From: Martinezella tropici
GTDB lineage: Bacteria; Pseudomonadota; Alphaproteobacteria; Rhizobiales; Rhizobiaceae
Length of the DNA stretch: 64,000 bases
NCBI RefSeq assembly: GCF_003287875.1
Contig: NZ_QMKK01000022.1
Location: forward strand, 124,001 to 188,000
Reading direction: 5' to 3'
Of the stretch, positions 1-9,662 are shown in pieces. The translations under genes and the position numbers were made by a program. The notes under the pieces were generated by a model. That model was given only the letters and a program-made list of their open reading frames with translations. It was not told where the DNA came from and made no database searches. Position 1 is the stretch's first letter. Every line of letters starts with the position of its first letter.

Positions 1-30
1 CAAGCGCTAAGCTTCGGTATTGAAACAAAA

Positions 31-54
31 AAACCGGTCAGAGATGACCGGTTT
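31..54 (-). terminator. Rho-independent terminator ending the lpx operon
   Basis: A 10-bp perfect stem (31-40 with 45-54, arm AAACCGGTCA) with a GAGA/TCTC loop is flanked by A and T tracts, so it can work in both directions. The lpxB stop codon (38-40) and its last six codons lie inside the hairpin, so terminator and coding sequence overlap. Confidence 0.85.
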
Positions 55-1219
55 TTTTATGGGCTAGCATATCCAGAACGATCTGCGCCGCCTTATCGCC
101 GGGGGGCTCCTGCGTCTGCATTCGCTCCCAGACGAGATCGTAACCCGCAAGCATCGCGGCGCGCTCCGGCGTGTCGTTCGCCAGGCGCTCCATATAGCGA
201 ACGAGCATTCCTGGCCGCAGAACATCGTTGATCAGCTCTGGCAGGACAGCGTAATCGGCGATCAGGTTCGGCAAGGCCGCCGTCCATATCTTGATGCGCG
301 AGAGCACAAACTTCGCCAGCCATTCCGTTTTGTAGGTCGACACCACGGGAACACCGGCAAGTCCCAGTTCCAGAATCACGGTGCCGGAGGCTGCCATGGC
401 GGCATCAGCCTTAGCAAAAGCGCTCCATTTGGCATCTTGGCCGACGACGATATCCGGCTTGACCTGCCAATTTCCGACAAGAGCGCGCACCAAAGCTTCC
501 TGCCGCGGTACAGTCGGCAACAGAAAACGAACATTATCGTTTCGCCGGCTAAGTTCTTCAGTAGCCCGCTCAAAAACCGGAAGAAGCTGCCGGATCTCCG
601 ATGCACGCGATCCGGGCAGCAACAGGATCGTTTTTTGCGTATCGGCGCTGGCGAGACCGCGCAATGCACGCAGACGACGCGTCTCCAACAGATCGGCATC
701 CACAGTCAGACGGTGGCCGACATAGGTCGTGGCCGGGCCGCCCAGGCGCTGCATCGCGGCGGGCTCGAACGGCAACACGGCCAGCACATGATCGACATAG
801 GCGAGCATCTTCTGCGCTCGATATTCCTTCCACGCCCAGACGCTGGGGCAGACATAATCAACGATCGGAAGACCGGGCAGAGCTTTGCGCACCTTCTTTG
901 CGACGCGATGGGTGAAATCGGGGCTATCGATGATCACAAGAACATCGGGCTTTGCGGCAATGATGGCTTCGGCCGTCTGCCGGATACGGGCAATCAGCTT
1001 CGGCAGACGCTTGATGACCTGAATGAACCCCATGATCGAGAGTTCGGAATAATCGAAGAGCGAGCGCAGGCCCTGCGCTTCCAACGCCTCGCCGCCGACG
1101 CCAATCAACTCGATCGGCCCGTCGTAACGCCGCTTCAGGGCCGCAACGAGATCTCCCCCCAGCAGATCGCCGGAGACCTCGCCGGCAACGACGGCAAGCT
1201 TCAAAGGTGCACCGCTCAC
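38..1219 (-). CDS. lpxB: Lipid-A-disaccharide synthase LpxB
   Basis: Glycosyltransferase that joins UDP-2,3-diacylglucosamine to lipid X to form the lipid A disaccharide at the inner membrane. The 393-aa length is normal for LpxB. Family motifs are visible: AGEVSGD at residues 12-18, the DSPDFT segment near residue 98, PSVWAW at 125-130, LPFEP at 149-153 and a later LLPGSRASE nucleotide-binding stretch. The start is a GTG that overlaps the lpxI stop by four bases (GTGA), implying translational coupling. It is the last gene of the leftward lpx string and its 3' end forms the operon terminator. Confidence 0.97.
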   Translation of the reverse strand: MSGAPLKLAVVAGEVSGDLLGGDLVAALKRRYDGPIELIGVGGEALEAQGLRSLFDYSELSIMGFIQVIKRLPKLIARIRQTAEAIIAAKPDVLVIIDSPDFTHRVAKKVRKALPGLPIVDYVCPSVWAWKEYRAQKMLAYVDHVLAVLPFEPAAMQRLGGPATTYVGHRLTVDADLLETRRLRALRGLASADTQKTILLLPGSRASEIRQLLPVFERATEELSRRNDNVRFLLPTVPRQEALVRALVGNWQVKPDIVVGQDAKWSAFAKADAAMAASGTVILELGLAGVPVVSTYKTEWLAKFVLSRIKIWTAALPNLIADYAVLPELINDVLRPGMLVRYMERLANDTPERAAMLAGYDLVWERMQTQEPPGDKAAQIVLDMLAHKKTGHL

Positions 1220-2097
1220 ATGAAGCCCTCCGCGCTCAGGCCTCGGTCGATGCCGCAGACAAAAATGCCGGCTTCGTCGGCGGCGGCAATCACAGCCTGC
1301 CGGTCGAGGATCAGCGCTCTGCCGGCTTCGATGGCAACTCCGGCAAGACCAGCCTTCTTGGCATTCGACACAGTGGATACGCCGATGGATGGCAGGTCGG
1401 CTCGGACATCCTGCTGCGGCTTGCAGAGCTTGACGAGTACGCCGCGTCGACGCGTCGAAATGCGTCCCGCTGCGCGCAGCTCGGCAACCCGCTCGATCAT
1501 CTTGTCCGTGCCTTCGGCCCCCTCGAGCGCAACGACGCGACCGCCGACGCTGACCGAGCCCTGCCCGACATCGAGCAACCCCAGCGCATCGGCCGCCTTG
1601 GCACCTTGAGCGATGTCGCGCAGATCCTCGTCCGATGGAGAGAATTTTCCAAGAGGTCCAGTCGTCGCCAGTAGATCGGGTGCGATCTCGTGCGCACCGA
1701 CGACACGAACGCCGCCCGCCTCGATCAGGCGAATGACCATCTGCAATACGGCGTTATCACCACCTGACAGAAGCGTGCGTATGGTCGAGGGCAATTCCTT
1801 GATGACGCGCCAAGTCGGATGCACCTGCCGCCAGGATGGCCGGCGCGCGACACCGCCGGACATGACGACGCGATCCACGCCGTGGCGGCGGAACATAGCC
1901 TCCAGGCCCGCAAAATTGCCGACACCGAGATTGGCGTGATCAAAGGCCGACCAGTCCCGGTCCGCCTCATCCGTCAAAGCGATGATAACGGGATTTTCAC
2001 CGGCCTGGCGGGCGGCGTCGGCAACATAAACCGGCAGAAGGCCGCTGCCTGCGATAATCGCCAGCCTGCCTTTGCCGTTTTGGCCGGCCGAAACCAC
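1216..2097 (-). CDS. lpxI: UDP-2,3-diacylglucosamine pyrophosphatase LpxI
   Basis: Hydrolyses UDP-2,3-diacylglucosamine to lipid X plus UMP. LpxI (old name DUF1009) replaces LpxH in many alphaproteobacteria. About 293 aa. The N-terminal nucleotide-binding turn AGSGLLP is at residues 16-22, and the C-terminal half has the conserved GLLDVGQGSV and STRRRGVLVK segments. Longer upstream in-frame starts would overlap lpxA deeply, so I chose the GTG at 2097, two bases after the lpxA stop. The gene lies between lpxA and lpxB, exactly where this step belongs. Confidence 0.93.
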   Translation of the reverse strand: MVSAGQNGKGRLAIIAGSGLLPVYVADAARQAGENPVIIALTDEADRDWSAFDHANLGVGNFAGLEAMFRRHGVDRVVMSGGVARRPSWRQVHPTWRVIKELPSTIRTLLSGGDNAVLQMVIRLIEAGGVRVVGAHEIAPDLLATTGPLGKFSPSDEDLRDIAQGAKAADALGLLDVGQGSVSVGGRVVALEGAEGTDKMIERVAELRAAGRISTRRRGVLVKLCKPQQDVRADLPSIGVSTVSNAKKAGLAGVAIEAGRALILDRQAVIAAADEAGIFVCGIDRGLSAEGFM

Positions 2098-2098
2098 G

Positions 2099-2914
2099 TC
2101 AGCTCTTGCCGCGATTGGGCGACGACAGAGCGCGGTCGCTATCGGCAGCAATGAAATCAAGGATTTCAACCACTTCCTTGCAATCGGCATATTCATCGCG
2201 GATCGCAGCCGCGTTGTCACGGATCGAGCCTTCGTTCTCGAAGATGCTCTTGTAGGCGCGGCGAACGCGGTGGATGACGGCCCGGTCTATACCCGCTCGC
2301 GTCATGCCGACGACGTTCAGTCCAGACAGCACGCCCGGATTGCCGTTCAGCATGCCATAGGGGATGACATCGTAGCTTGCGGCGGTAAGGCCGCCGATAA
2401 AGGCCTGACGGCCGATACGGGTAAACTGATGCACGGCGCAGCCGCCGCCGAGAATGGCGCGGTCTTCGATCGTCACGTGGCCTGCCAGCATGACATTGTT
2501 TGACATGATGACGTTGTTGCCGACGCGGCAATCATGGGCGACATGCGAATTGGCAAGGAACAGGTTGTTGTTACCAACGACCGTCCTGCCGCCGTAATCG
2601 GCCGTACCGGTATTGATCGTCACACCCTCGCGGATCGTGCAGTTCTCGCCGACATCAAGCGTCGTTTCCTCGCCATGATGATGAACGCTCTGCGGATCAC
2701 CACCGACAACGGCCATCGGAAAGATCTTCGTTCCCTTACCGATCGTCGTACGACCCGTCACAACGGCATTGTTGAGCAACTGAATATCGTCATGCAGAAC
2801 AACCTTGGGACCGACATAGCAGAACGGGCCGACAACAACATTCTCGCCGACGACGGCGCCGTCTTCGACAACCGCCAGCTTATGAATGCGGGCGCTCTTT
2901 GCTATGCTGCTCAT
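2099..2914 (-). CDS. lpxA: UDP-N-acetylglucosamine acyltransferase LpxA
   Basis: Catalyses the first step of lipid A synthesis, transfer of a 3-hydroxyacyl chain from ACP to the 3-OH of UDP-GlcNAc. The 271-aa protein has left-handed beta-helix hexapeptide repeats through its first two thirds, the SHVAHDC motif with the likely catalytic base His127, and the helical C-terminal domain. The start was moved to the ATG at 2914, which overlaps the fabZ stop (ATGA); the upstream extension is only fabZ read in another frame. Confidence 0.97.
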   Translation of the reverse strand: MSSIAKSARIHKLAVVEDGAVVGENVVVGPFCYVGPKVVLHDDIQLLNNAVVTGRTTIGKGTKIFPMAVVGGDPQSVHHHGEETTLDVGENCTIREGVTINTGTADYGGRTVVGNNNLFLANSHVAHDCRVGNNVIMSNNVMLAGHVTIEDRAILGGGCAVHQFTRIGRQAFIGGLTAASYDVIPYGMLNGNPGVLSGLNVVGMTRAGIDRAVIHRVRRAYKSIFENEGSIRDNAAAIRDEYADCKEVVEILDFIAADSDRALSSPNRGKS

Positions 2915-3384
2915 GCCTGTTCCTGATCCTTCCGTACGATCATCGCACCGATATCGGCTTCGGCGACCAAAGAGCCGTCGACCTTGGCGTCGCAATGGAA
3001 CTTCCAGATGGTGCCACGCTGTTTCAGCTTCACGACATGGAATTCGACCCGGTCGCCCGGAACGACCGGCTTGCGGAAGCGGGCGTTGTCGATTGTCATG
3101 AAGTAGACGAGGTTGCCGCCAATGCCATCCTTGCGAGCGCAGATCGCGCCAGCGGTCTGGGCCATCCCTTCGATGAGCAGCACGCCCGGCATGATCGGCG
3201 ATTCCGGAAAATGGCCGGTGAATTGCGGCTCATTGGCCGTTACGTTCTTGATGCCGATCGCGGAATTGTCGCTATCGATCTCAATGATCTTATCGACCAT
3301 CAGGAAGGGATAGCGATGCGGCAACAGCTTCATAATTTCCAGAACGTCAGCCGACGACAACGACGCCTTGGCTTCCTCAGTCAT
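2911..3384 (-). CDS. fabZ: 3-hydroxyacyl-ACP dehydratase FabZ
   Basis: Hot-dog-fold dehydratase of the fatty-acid elongation cycle; it competes with LpxA and LpxD for 3-hydroxyacyl-ACP. About 157 aa, with the [12 protein letters not shown] motif near residues 20-31 and the active-site segment around [11 protein letters not shown] (His58, Glu72). The ATG at 3384 has a GGAG about eight bases upstream and is preferred; a GTG at 3393 is the alternative. The gene overlaps lpxD upstream and lpxA downstream, so it is embedded in the lpx operon. Confidence 0.96.
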   Translation of the reverse strand: MTEEAKASLSSADVLEIMKLLPHRYPFLMVDKIIEIDSDNSAIGIKNVTANEPQFTGHFPESPIMPGVLLIEGMAQTAGAICARKDGIGGNLVYFMTIDNARFRKPVVPGDRVEFHVVKLKQRGTIWKFHCDAKVDGSLVAEADIGAMIVRKDQEQA

Positions 3385-4444
3385 GCTCCGCACTCCCGTC
3401 TTTCTTTTCCCTGGCTCCTGACCGCTTTGCGATCTCCGCCGATTCCCTTAGAAAATCCCATAGAGGCCGCGCTGGAAGGCCCGCATAGCGCTCTCCCGCC
3501 GGAATACTGTTCATCACGCCGCTCTTGGCGCCGATCTGCACGCCGTCGCCGATGTGGATGTGGCCATTGAGGCCCGCCTGGCCGCCGATCTGGACACCAT
3601 CGCCGATCACCGTGCTGCCGGCGATACCCACCTGGCTGACGATAGCACAATGCCGGCCGATGCGGACGTTATGTCCGATCTGAACCTGATTGTCGATCTT
3701 GGTGCCTTCGCCGATCACAGTGTCGTCCATGGTGCCGCGATCGATTGTCGTATTGGCGCCGATCTCGACATTGTCCTGGATGATGACGCGGCCGATCTGA
3801 ACGATCTTGACCATGCCACGAGGTCCCGGCGCATAACCGAACCCGTCTTGGCCGATGCGCGTACCATTATGAACGATGACGCCATTGCCGAGATAGGCGC
3901 AGAGCACGCTGGCGCCGCCGCCAATGCTACAATTGCGTCCGATTTTCACGCCTGGTCCGATAAGAGCGTTGGCGCCGATATAAGTGCCCTCGCCGATCTC
4001 AGCGCCGGCGCCGATGACAGCACCCGGCTCGACGCCGATATTGGCCTCCAGCTTTGCTGTCGGATCAACAACGGCGGCCGGTGAAATCGTTCCCGGGTTT
4101 ACCGTGAATGTGACCGGCCGCATGGCTTCCGGATGCAGCAGGCCGCCGACGATCGCGAAATCCGTATGCGGTTTCTTCGACAGAAGCACCGGAATATGAT
4201 CGGGAACGAAAGACCTCAGCGCCGGCAAGCAAATGATGGCGGAGGCCCTGCAGGTCTCCAACTCAGCGCGATTCTTTCGGGAAAGGATATAGCAAATATC
4301 ACCCTCGCCTGCCCGATAGACGGGGGCGATAGATCTGATGGCGACCTCCGAAGAGGCCGCATCAGCAAGTTCCGCCCCAAGATGCTCAGCCAGTTGCCTT
4401 AGGCTGATGCCGCCATGGGGCGGGAAAAAACCAGTATGTTCCAT
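3377..4444 (-). CDS. lpxD: UDP-3-O-acylglucosamine N-acyltransferase LpxD
   Basis: Adds the N-linked 3-hydroxyacyl chain to UDP-3-O-acyl-glucosamine in lipid A synthesis. The 355-aa protein has an N-terminal uridine-binding domain (about residues 1-110), then continuous hexapeptide repeats; QIGHNV contains the probable catalytic His258. The ATG at 4444 gives the usual family N-terminus; nine more upstream codons exist but are unlikely. It lies about 50 bases downstream of bamA, and its 3' end overlaps fabZ. Confidence 0.96.
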   Translation of the reverse strand: MEHTGFFPPHGGISLRQLAEHLGAELADAASSEVAIRSIAPVYRAGEGDICYILSRKNRAELETCRASAIICLPALRSFVPDHIPVLLSKKPHTDFAIVGGLLHPEAMRPVTFTVNPGTISPAAVVDPTAKLEANIGVEPGAVIGAGAEIGEGTYIGANALIGPGVKIGRNCSIGGGASVLCAYLGNGVIVHNGTRIGQDGFGYAPGPRGMVKIVQIGRVIIQDNVEIGANTTIDRGTMDDTVIGEGTKIDNQVQIGHNVRIGRHCAIVSQVGIAGSTVIGDGVQIGGQAGLNGHIHIGDGVQIGAKSGVMNSIPAGERYAGLPARPLWDFLRESAEIAKRSGAREKKDGSAEHD

Positions 4445-4495
4445 AAGCACCAGCTCCAGAACGGTGTTCAAGCCCGAAGTTCTGGACTGCCGATA

Positions 4496-6835
4496 TCAGA
4501 ACTGGTTGGCGATGCCAAACCGGAAATTCTCAGTCTTGTCGTAATCTTCCTTCAAGACCGGCACGGCGTAGTCAACGCGGATGACACCGAACGGCGACGA
4601 CCAGATCAGACCGGCACCGAGCGATGCGCGGATTGAGCTATCATTGTGAAGCGTATCGCCGAAGAGATTCGCCTTGTTGCCATAGAGCGTGCCCGCGTCG
4701 GCGAAGGCTGCAATGCGCAGACCGATATCCTGCGGCACACCCGGCATCGGCATGCTGGCTTCAGCCGAAGCCGTGAAGTAGGTCGTACCACCGAGCGGAT
4801 CGCCATGCGACGAACGCGGGCCGATACCGGCATTCTCGAAGCCGCGGATTTCACGGCCGCCGAGCGTGAACTGATCGAAGACGTTCAGCTTGCCATCCGT
4901 GGGCATCACGTAACCGGCACCAACGGTAAGCGAGCCGATGATATCGGCTTCGTCGCTGATCATCTGGTAGTAACGAGCCTTACCGCTCAGCTTGTAGAAG
5001 TCGGAGTCGCCGCCGAGACCAGCATATTCATGCGTGAACTTGGCGATGATGCCCTCGCGCGGCAGGTTCTGATCATCAAGCGTGTTGTAGGTGAATGTCT
5101 GCGAAATAGTCGACTGCGTCCAAGGACCGTTCTCGACGAGGTTGAGATACGGAGCAGAGAGATTGTTCTGCCAATCACTCGTGCCATCGTAGGTCAGGCG
5201 CTTGTAGTTATAGCGCAGGGTCGTCGCGAAGTTCTCGGTGATCGGCGCGGTGACACGCAGCGAGAAGCCTTCTTCCGAGTAATCGTAGAAGTCGTCGCTC
5301 GACGTCTGGTTCTTGAAGATATCGAAACCAGCAGCAAGGCGGTAGCCGAGGAAATAGGGCTCGGTGAACGAGATGTTGTAGGTGCGGTTACCTTCCGTGC
5401 CGGCGCCGGCCGCAATACGGATGTACTGGCCACGCCCAAGGAAGTTCTTTTCTTCGACCGAAGCTTCAAGCAGCAGGCCACCGTTGTTGCCGACAGCGTA
5501 ACCGGCACCGATGCCGAAGGAGCCGGTCGGCTGGTCTTCGACGTTGACGATCACGATGACGCGGTCGGCAGCACTGCCCTGCGCCGTCGAGATATCGACC
5601 TTGGTGAAATAGCCCAGCGCATCGAGGCGGCGCTTGGCGCGCGTGATCATTTCCTGATTGAAGGCATCGCCTTCGTTGAGATCGAACTCGCGGCGAATGA
5701 CGTAATCGCGCGTACGGGTGTTACCGCGGATTTCGATCCGCTCGACATAGGCGCGCTCGCCCTGATCGACCAGATACTCGATACCGATGGTGTGACCGGA
5801 CAGATCGCGATTGCCACGCGGCGTGATGCGGGCGAACGGATAGCCAGCGGAGGCTACGCGCTTGGAAATGTTCTCGATCGAGGTCTGGATATCCTTGGCG
5901 CTATAGACATCGCCCTTGTGGGTGATGATGAGACCCTTCAGCTCGTCGGCATTGATGCCCTCGACCGTCGAGACCACGTTGATGTCGCCATAGGTGTAGC
6001 GCGGACCTTCGTCCACGTTGAAGTTCAGCGTGTATTCGTTGTTCTGCTCGTTCAACGTCGCGTCGGCGCTGACGATGCGGAAATCGGCGTAGCCGTGATT
6101 GTAGTAGAACTGACGCAGCGCATCCTGGTCGGCCTGCTGGCGTTCAGGGCTGTAGACGTCCTTACGGGTCAGGAACGACAGGAAGTTGCTCTTCTTGGTG
6201 CTGATCACCGAAGCCAAGCGGCCACTGCCATAGGCCTGATTGCCCGAGAAATTGATCTTGTCGATCTTGGTGCGATCGCCTTCGTTGATGACGAATGCGA
6301 CGTTGAGGCGGCCCGGAGAGACTTCCGCGGTCTGCGTCGTCACCTCGACATCGTTACGACCGATCGAAGCGTAGGCATCCTTGATGGTCTTGATATCAGC
6401 CTGAACGCTAGCCTCGTTATACGGGCCTGCCGAATGGGTCTGAATGATGCCCTGAAGCTTGTCGTCCTTGATCTTGCGGTTGCCGTTGAAGACCACGGCG
6501 TTGATGAGCTTGTTTTCCTTGACCGTTACGACCAGGGTGCCGCCCGAAACCGTAATGTGGACATCGGAAAAATATCCGGTGGCATAAAGCTGCTTCACCG
6601 AAGCGTCGATGTCGCCGGGGGAGAAGTTCTTTCCGGGCTTGATCGTGATATTGTCGCGAACTGCCGTCGCGCCGACACGTTCCGCACCGCGAACATCAAC
6701 GCGCTGAATGACAGCTGCTTCCGCGACCGAGGCAGAGGCAAGGGTGACAACACCAGCGCCAGACGCAACAACACCAGCAGACAGCGCTACCGCCGACACT
6801 GCGTTCAAAAATTTTGAACCAGCCTTCATTTTCAC
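4496..6835 (-). CDS. bamA: Outer membrane protein assembly factor BamA
   Basis: Omp85-family core of the BAM complex, which folds beta-barrel proteins into the outer membrane. The 779-aa precursor has a signal peptide ending around the ASVAEA/AVIQ boundary near residue 40. Periplasmic POTRA domains follow, up to about residue 430, then the C-terminal barrel, which ends with the typical aromatic terminal Phe. Gene order rseP-bamA-lpxD is the standard rhizobial arrangement. A 194-bp gap separates it from rseP, so it may have its own promoter. Confidence 0.97.
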   Translation of the reverse strand: MKMKAGSKFLNAVSAVALSAGVVASGAGVVTLASASVAEAAVIQRVDVRGAERVGATAVRDNITIKPGKNFSPGDIDASVKQLYATGYFSDVHITVSGGTLVVTVKENKLINAVVFNGNRKIKDDKLQGIIQTHSAGPYNEASVQADIKTIKDAYASIGRNDVEVTTQTAEVSPGRLNVAFVINEGDRTKIDKINFSGNQAYGSGRLASVISTKKSNFLSFLTRKDVYSPERQQADQDALRQFYYNHGYADFRIVSADATLNEQNNEYTLNFNVDEGPRYTYGDINVVSTVEGINADELKGLIITHKGDVYSAKDIQTSIENISKRVASAGYPFARITPRGNRDLSGHTIGIEYLVDQGERAYVERIEIRGNTRTRDYVIRREFDLNEGDAFNQEMITRAKRRLDALGYFTKVDISTAQGSAADRVIVIVNVEDQPTGSFGIGAGYAVGNNGGLLLEASVEEKNFLGRGQYIRIAAGAGTEGNRTYNISFTEPYFLGYRLAAGFDIFKNQTSSDDFYDYSEEGFSLRVTAPITENFATTLRYNYKRLTYDGTSDWQNNLSAPYLNLVENGPWTQSTISQTFTYNTLDDQNLPREGIIAKFTHEYAGLGGDSDFYKLSGKARYYQMISDEADIIGSLTVGAGYVMPTDGKLNVFDQFTLGGREIRGFENAGIGPRSSHGDPLGGTTYFTASAEASMPMPGVPQDIGLRIAAFADAGTLYGNKANLFGDTLHNDSSIRASLGAGLIWSSPFGVIRVDYAVPVLKEDYDKTENFRFGIANQF

Positions 6836-7029
6836 TTCTTACCTTTTTTCAATCGTCCCCAGCCTCGAGCGAACCCGATTCCGGCCACGTGTGTCGTTTT
6901 ACCCGCTTTTGACATACAAGCAAGGGAGCACGTTAATTTCTGTTTACTTCATTTCAAAGCGTGGCTCATTCGCCACTACAGCTTTGAAACATCGTAAATA
7001 AATCGTAATTTCCTCTCGTCGTAGCCCCA

Positions 7030-8703
7030 CTAGCCTATTCTGGAACTGATGTCGTTCCAGGTCGCAAACACCATGAGTGAGAGCACCATCGCAAATCCGA
7101 TCCGGAAAGCGATATCCTGCGCCCTTGCACCCAGGGGTTTTCCCCTTACGGCTTCAATCGCATAGAACATCAGATGCCCGCCATCAAGTACCGGCACGGG
7201 CATCAAATTTAATAACCCTATTGAAACAGAAAGTATGGCGGCAAATTGGAGCACCGCCGCAAAACCCAAGGTTGCCATTTGTCCCGAAAGTTGCGCAACC
7301 CTGATTGGGCCTCCCAGCTGATCGGCCTTCATATAACCGCCGATGACATTGCCGATATATTCGAAAGTACCGGAAACGATGCTGCCGGTCTGCTTCACAC
7401 CTTCAGCAAGCGCCCGGAGGGGCCCATAGGCCTCATAGCGCAGCTTAATCGGCTTCTGGCCGTCGGTGATCCCGATGGTAGCGATCTCCGTCTGCGCACC
7501 GAAGGCATCGGTCTCCGCCGACTTCCTGGGCGTCACCGTCAAGTCGCGCATCTGGCCGCCGCGCTTGACCGTCAGTGCCATGGGCTTATCGGCGTGACCA
7601 GCCGCATAGCGCTGCACTTCGCCGATGGAGCCGATGTCCCGTCCATCCACAGAAAGAATGCGGTCACCAAGCTCCAGGCCGGCCATCTGAGCAGGACTGT
7701 CGGAACCGATCGAGGCAATGATCGGATCGATCGGTGCGATTCCGATGCTGCCGATATCCTTTTTGTTACCGGACGCATCGGTATCGACAAGCGTCTCGGG
7801 CATGATCGGGACATCGCGGACCGTGCCGCTGCGCTGTATGGTCAGCACGATGCTCTTGCCGGGACGGTCGGCCACGTAGCGGCCGATATCGTAATAGGTC
7901 GCGACGTTATTGCCGTCGACCGCGATCAGCCGGTCGCCTGCCTGCAAGCCAGCCTTGGCGGCCGGACCTCCCGGCTCAACCGCGGTCACCACCGGATCGA
8001 CGAGCGCAATACCAATACGGCCCATTTCCATCTTGTTGCCGAACTGATCCGTATCTTCGACGAGCTTCGGCACGATCTGGAAATCGCGTTTCTGGCCGTC
8101 GCGCTCGACCGTCAGAACGATGGTGCGGCCTGGGCGAAGACCGACATAGCGTTGCACTTCATCGAATGTCGCCACCTTATTGCCGTCGATGGCAACAAGA
8201 CGGTCGCCCGGCTCAATGCCGGCTTCGGCAGCAGCGCCGTCACGCGTCACCATGGCGACGACCGGATCGGCGACCGTGCGGCCATAGATGCTGAAAAGGA
8301 CGGCGAAGATCACGATGGCAAGAAGGAAATTGGCAATCGGGCCGGCCGCAACCGTAGCGGCCCTCTTCCAGAGCCTGGCACCGGCAAAGGACTGCGCCCG
8401 CTCCTCCTCCGTCATGGCGGAAAGCTGATCCACATCAGTCTTGCTGGAGGCATCCTCGTCACCGAAGAAGCGCACATAGCCGCCGAGCGGGATGAGCGAA
8501 AGCTTCCAGCGCGTGCCGTGCCGATCGGTAAATCCGGCGATCTCCGGGCCGAAACCGATCGAGAAAGCCATGATACGGATGCCGGACCAGCGGCCGACCA
8601 GATAGTGACCCATCTCATGCACGAAAACGAGCAGCGACAGGACGAAGACAAACGTGATGACGTTGTTCGTCAAGAAACCGATGAAGCCAGCCGCGCTACC
8701 CAT
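7030..8703 (-). CDS. rseP: RIP metalloprotease RseP with three tandem PDZ domains
   Basis: Inner-membrane site-2 zinc protease that cleaves membrane-bound anti-sigma factors and remnant peptides. HEMGH (residues 29-33) supplies zinc ligands and NLMPVPVLDGGH (499-510) the third ligand; N- and C-terminal membrane segments flank them. Between them are three PDZ-like units whose DPVV/DPII starts fall at residues 146, 236 and 326, an exact 90-residue period, each with a GDR(L/I) carboxylate-loop region. At 557 aa it is clearly longer than usual family members (about 370-450 aa with one or two PDZ domains). It sits between cdsA and bamA as in relatives. Confidence 0.96.
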   Translation of the reverse strand: MGSAAGFIGFLTNNVITFVFVLSLLVFVHEMGHYLVGRWSGIRIMAFSIGFGPEIAGFTDRHGTRWKLSLIPLGGYVRFFGDEDASSKTDVDQLSAMTEEERAQSFAGARLWKRAATVAAGPIANFLLAIVIFAVLFSIYGRTVADPVVAMVTRDGAAAEAGIEPGDRLVAIDGNKVATFDEVQRYVGLRPGRTIVLTVERDGQKRDFQIVPKLVEDTDQFGNKMEMGRIGIALVDPVVTAVEPGGPAAKAGLQAGDRLIAVDGNNVATYYDIGRYVADRPGKSIVLTIQRSGTVRDVPIMPETLVDTDASGNKKDIGSIGIAPIDPIIASIGSDSPAQMAGLELGDRILSVDGRDIGSIGEVQRYAAGHADKPMALTVKRGGQMRDLTVTPRKSAETDAFGAQTEIATIGITDGQKPIKLRYEAYGPLRALAEGVKQTGSIVSGTFEYIGNVIGGYMKADQLGGPIRVAQLSGQMATLGFAAVLQFAAILSVSIGLLNLMPVPVLDGGHLMFYAIEAVRGKPLGARAQDIAFRIGFAMVLSLMVFATWNDISSRIG

Positions 8704-8722
8704 GCAACGATCCTGTCCGTGT

Positions 8723-8825
8723 TAGAGCGGTTCAGCTTTCACGGAAGCACCGAACCGTTCCATTTTTCTGTTTTCTCGCAATTCCGGACGGAAAACCGCT
8801 GCGCAGTTTTCCCGGGATTGCTCTA
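8723..8825. repeat. Rhizobial intergenic mosaic-type repeat, copy 1
   Basis: A 103-bp element fills the rseP-cdsA gap. It starts with TAGAGC, ends with GCTCTA, and contains an inverted AGCGGTTCAG/GAACCGTT pair and the segment TTCCGGACGGAAAACCGCTG. A related sequence is at 12028-12090. It resembles the RIME-type intergenic repeats known in Rhizobiaceae; that match is from memory. Confidence 0.65.
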
Positions 8826-8828
8826 GTA

Positions 8829-9662
8829 TCAGACCCCGAGCAGAACGCCGCCCAATGAAAAGGTCTCGCCGCTCATTGTCAGCGACATTACGATAGCCAA
8901 CAAAAACGCTGCAAAACAAGCAAAAATTAGTCCATCGACCCGATCCATGACACCGCCATGGCCGGGAATCAGATGGCTGGAGTCTTTCACGCCAAACTTG
9001 CGCTTGATGAACGACTCGAACAAATCGCCGATCTGGCTGCACATGGAAAGCACTAGGGCAAGGATGGGAATCCGCAGCTCATCGGCGGAGAAGAAGCTCC
9101 AGACGACCGCAGTTCCCGCGACAACCGCCGCGATGGCACCGCCGATTGCGCCCGACCATGTCTTGCCCGGCGAGATACGCGGGGCGAGCTTTGGGCCACC
9201 GATGGCGCGCCCGACGAAATAGGCGAGAATATCCGTTGCCCACACGGTGGCGAAAACAAACAGCATCAGGACGAAGCCGCGCAGATCGTCATCGCGAATC
9301 TCTGAAAGCGCAATCGTCGTCAGTCCGGAATAGAATATGCCGGCCGGCAGCCACCAGCTTCTGGCGCGAACCCCGACCATGATCGCCGTGACAATGGCGA
9401 AGACCGCCAGAATTTCGATCGAATAAACGGATTCGCCCAGGACCGTCGCCCCGGCAATCAGCACGAGACCAAGCCAGCCGAGGGCATTTCCCTGGGGATC
9501 ACGGCCATGCAGATCCGTTATCGTCGACCATTCGTAGTAGACGAGCAGACCGATCGCAGCCGAAAGAAGACGAAAGCTCAAGCCGCCATACCAAGTGGCG
9601 ACAAGGACGATGACGGCGAGAATGATGCCGGAAATAATGCGCAGCCTGAGTTCGCGGCTCAT
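8829..9662 (-). CDS. cdsA: Phosphatidate cytidylyltransferase CdsA
   Basis: Makes CDP-diacylglycerol from CTP and phosphatidic acid, the branch point of phospholipid synthesis. The 277-aa protein has multiple membrane segments and the complete family signature at about residues 210-244, with KDSSHLIPGHGG followed by DR.DG. Its ATG overlaps the uppS stop (TGATG), so the two genes are translationally coupled. This uppS-cdsA-rseP order is widely conserved. Confidence 0.96.
   Translation of the reverse strand: MSRELRLRIISGIILAVIVLVATWYGGLSFRLLSAAIGLLVYYEWSTITDLHGRDPQGNALGWLGLVLIAGATVLGESVYSIEILAVFAIVTAIMVGVRARSWWLPAGIFYSGLTTIALSEIRDDDLRGFVLMLFVFATVWATDILAYFVGRAIGGPKLAPRISPGKTWSGAIGGAIAAVVAGTAVVWSFFSADELRIPILALVLSMCSQIGDLFESFIKRKFGVKDSSHLIPGHGGVMDRVDGLIFACFAAFLLAIVMSLTMSGETFSLGGVLLGV

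Noticed and set aside
4646..6817. A 723-codon open frame on the plus strand opposite bamA
   Set aside because: It mirrors bamA codons on the other strand, has no recognisable domain and is typical of GC-rich antisense shadows; bamA has strong family features.
7246..8826. A 526-codon plus-strand frame opposite rseP
   Set aside because: Antisense shadow; its repeated character simply reflects the three PDZ repeats of rseP on the other strand.
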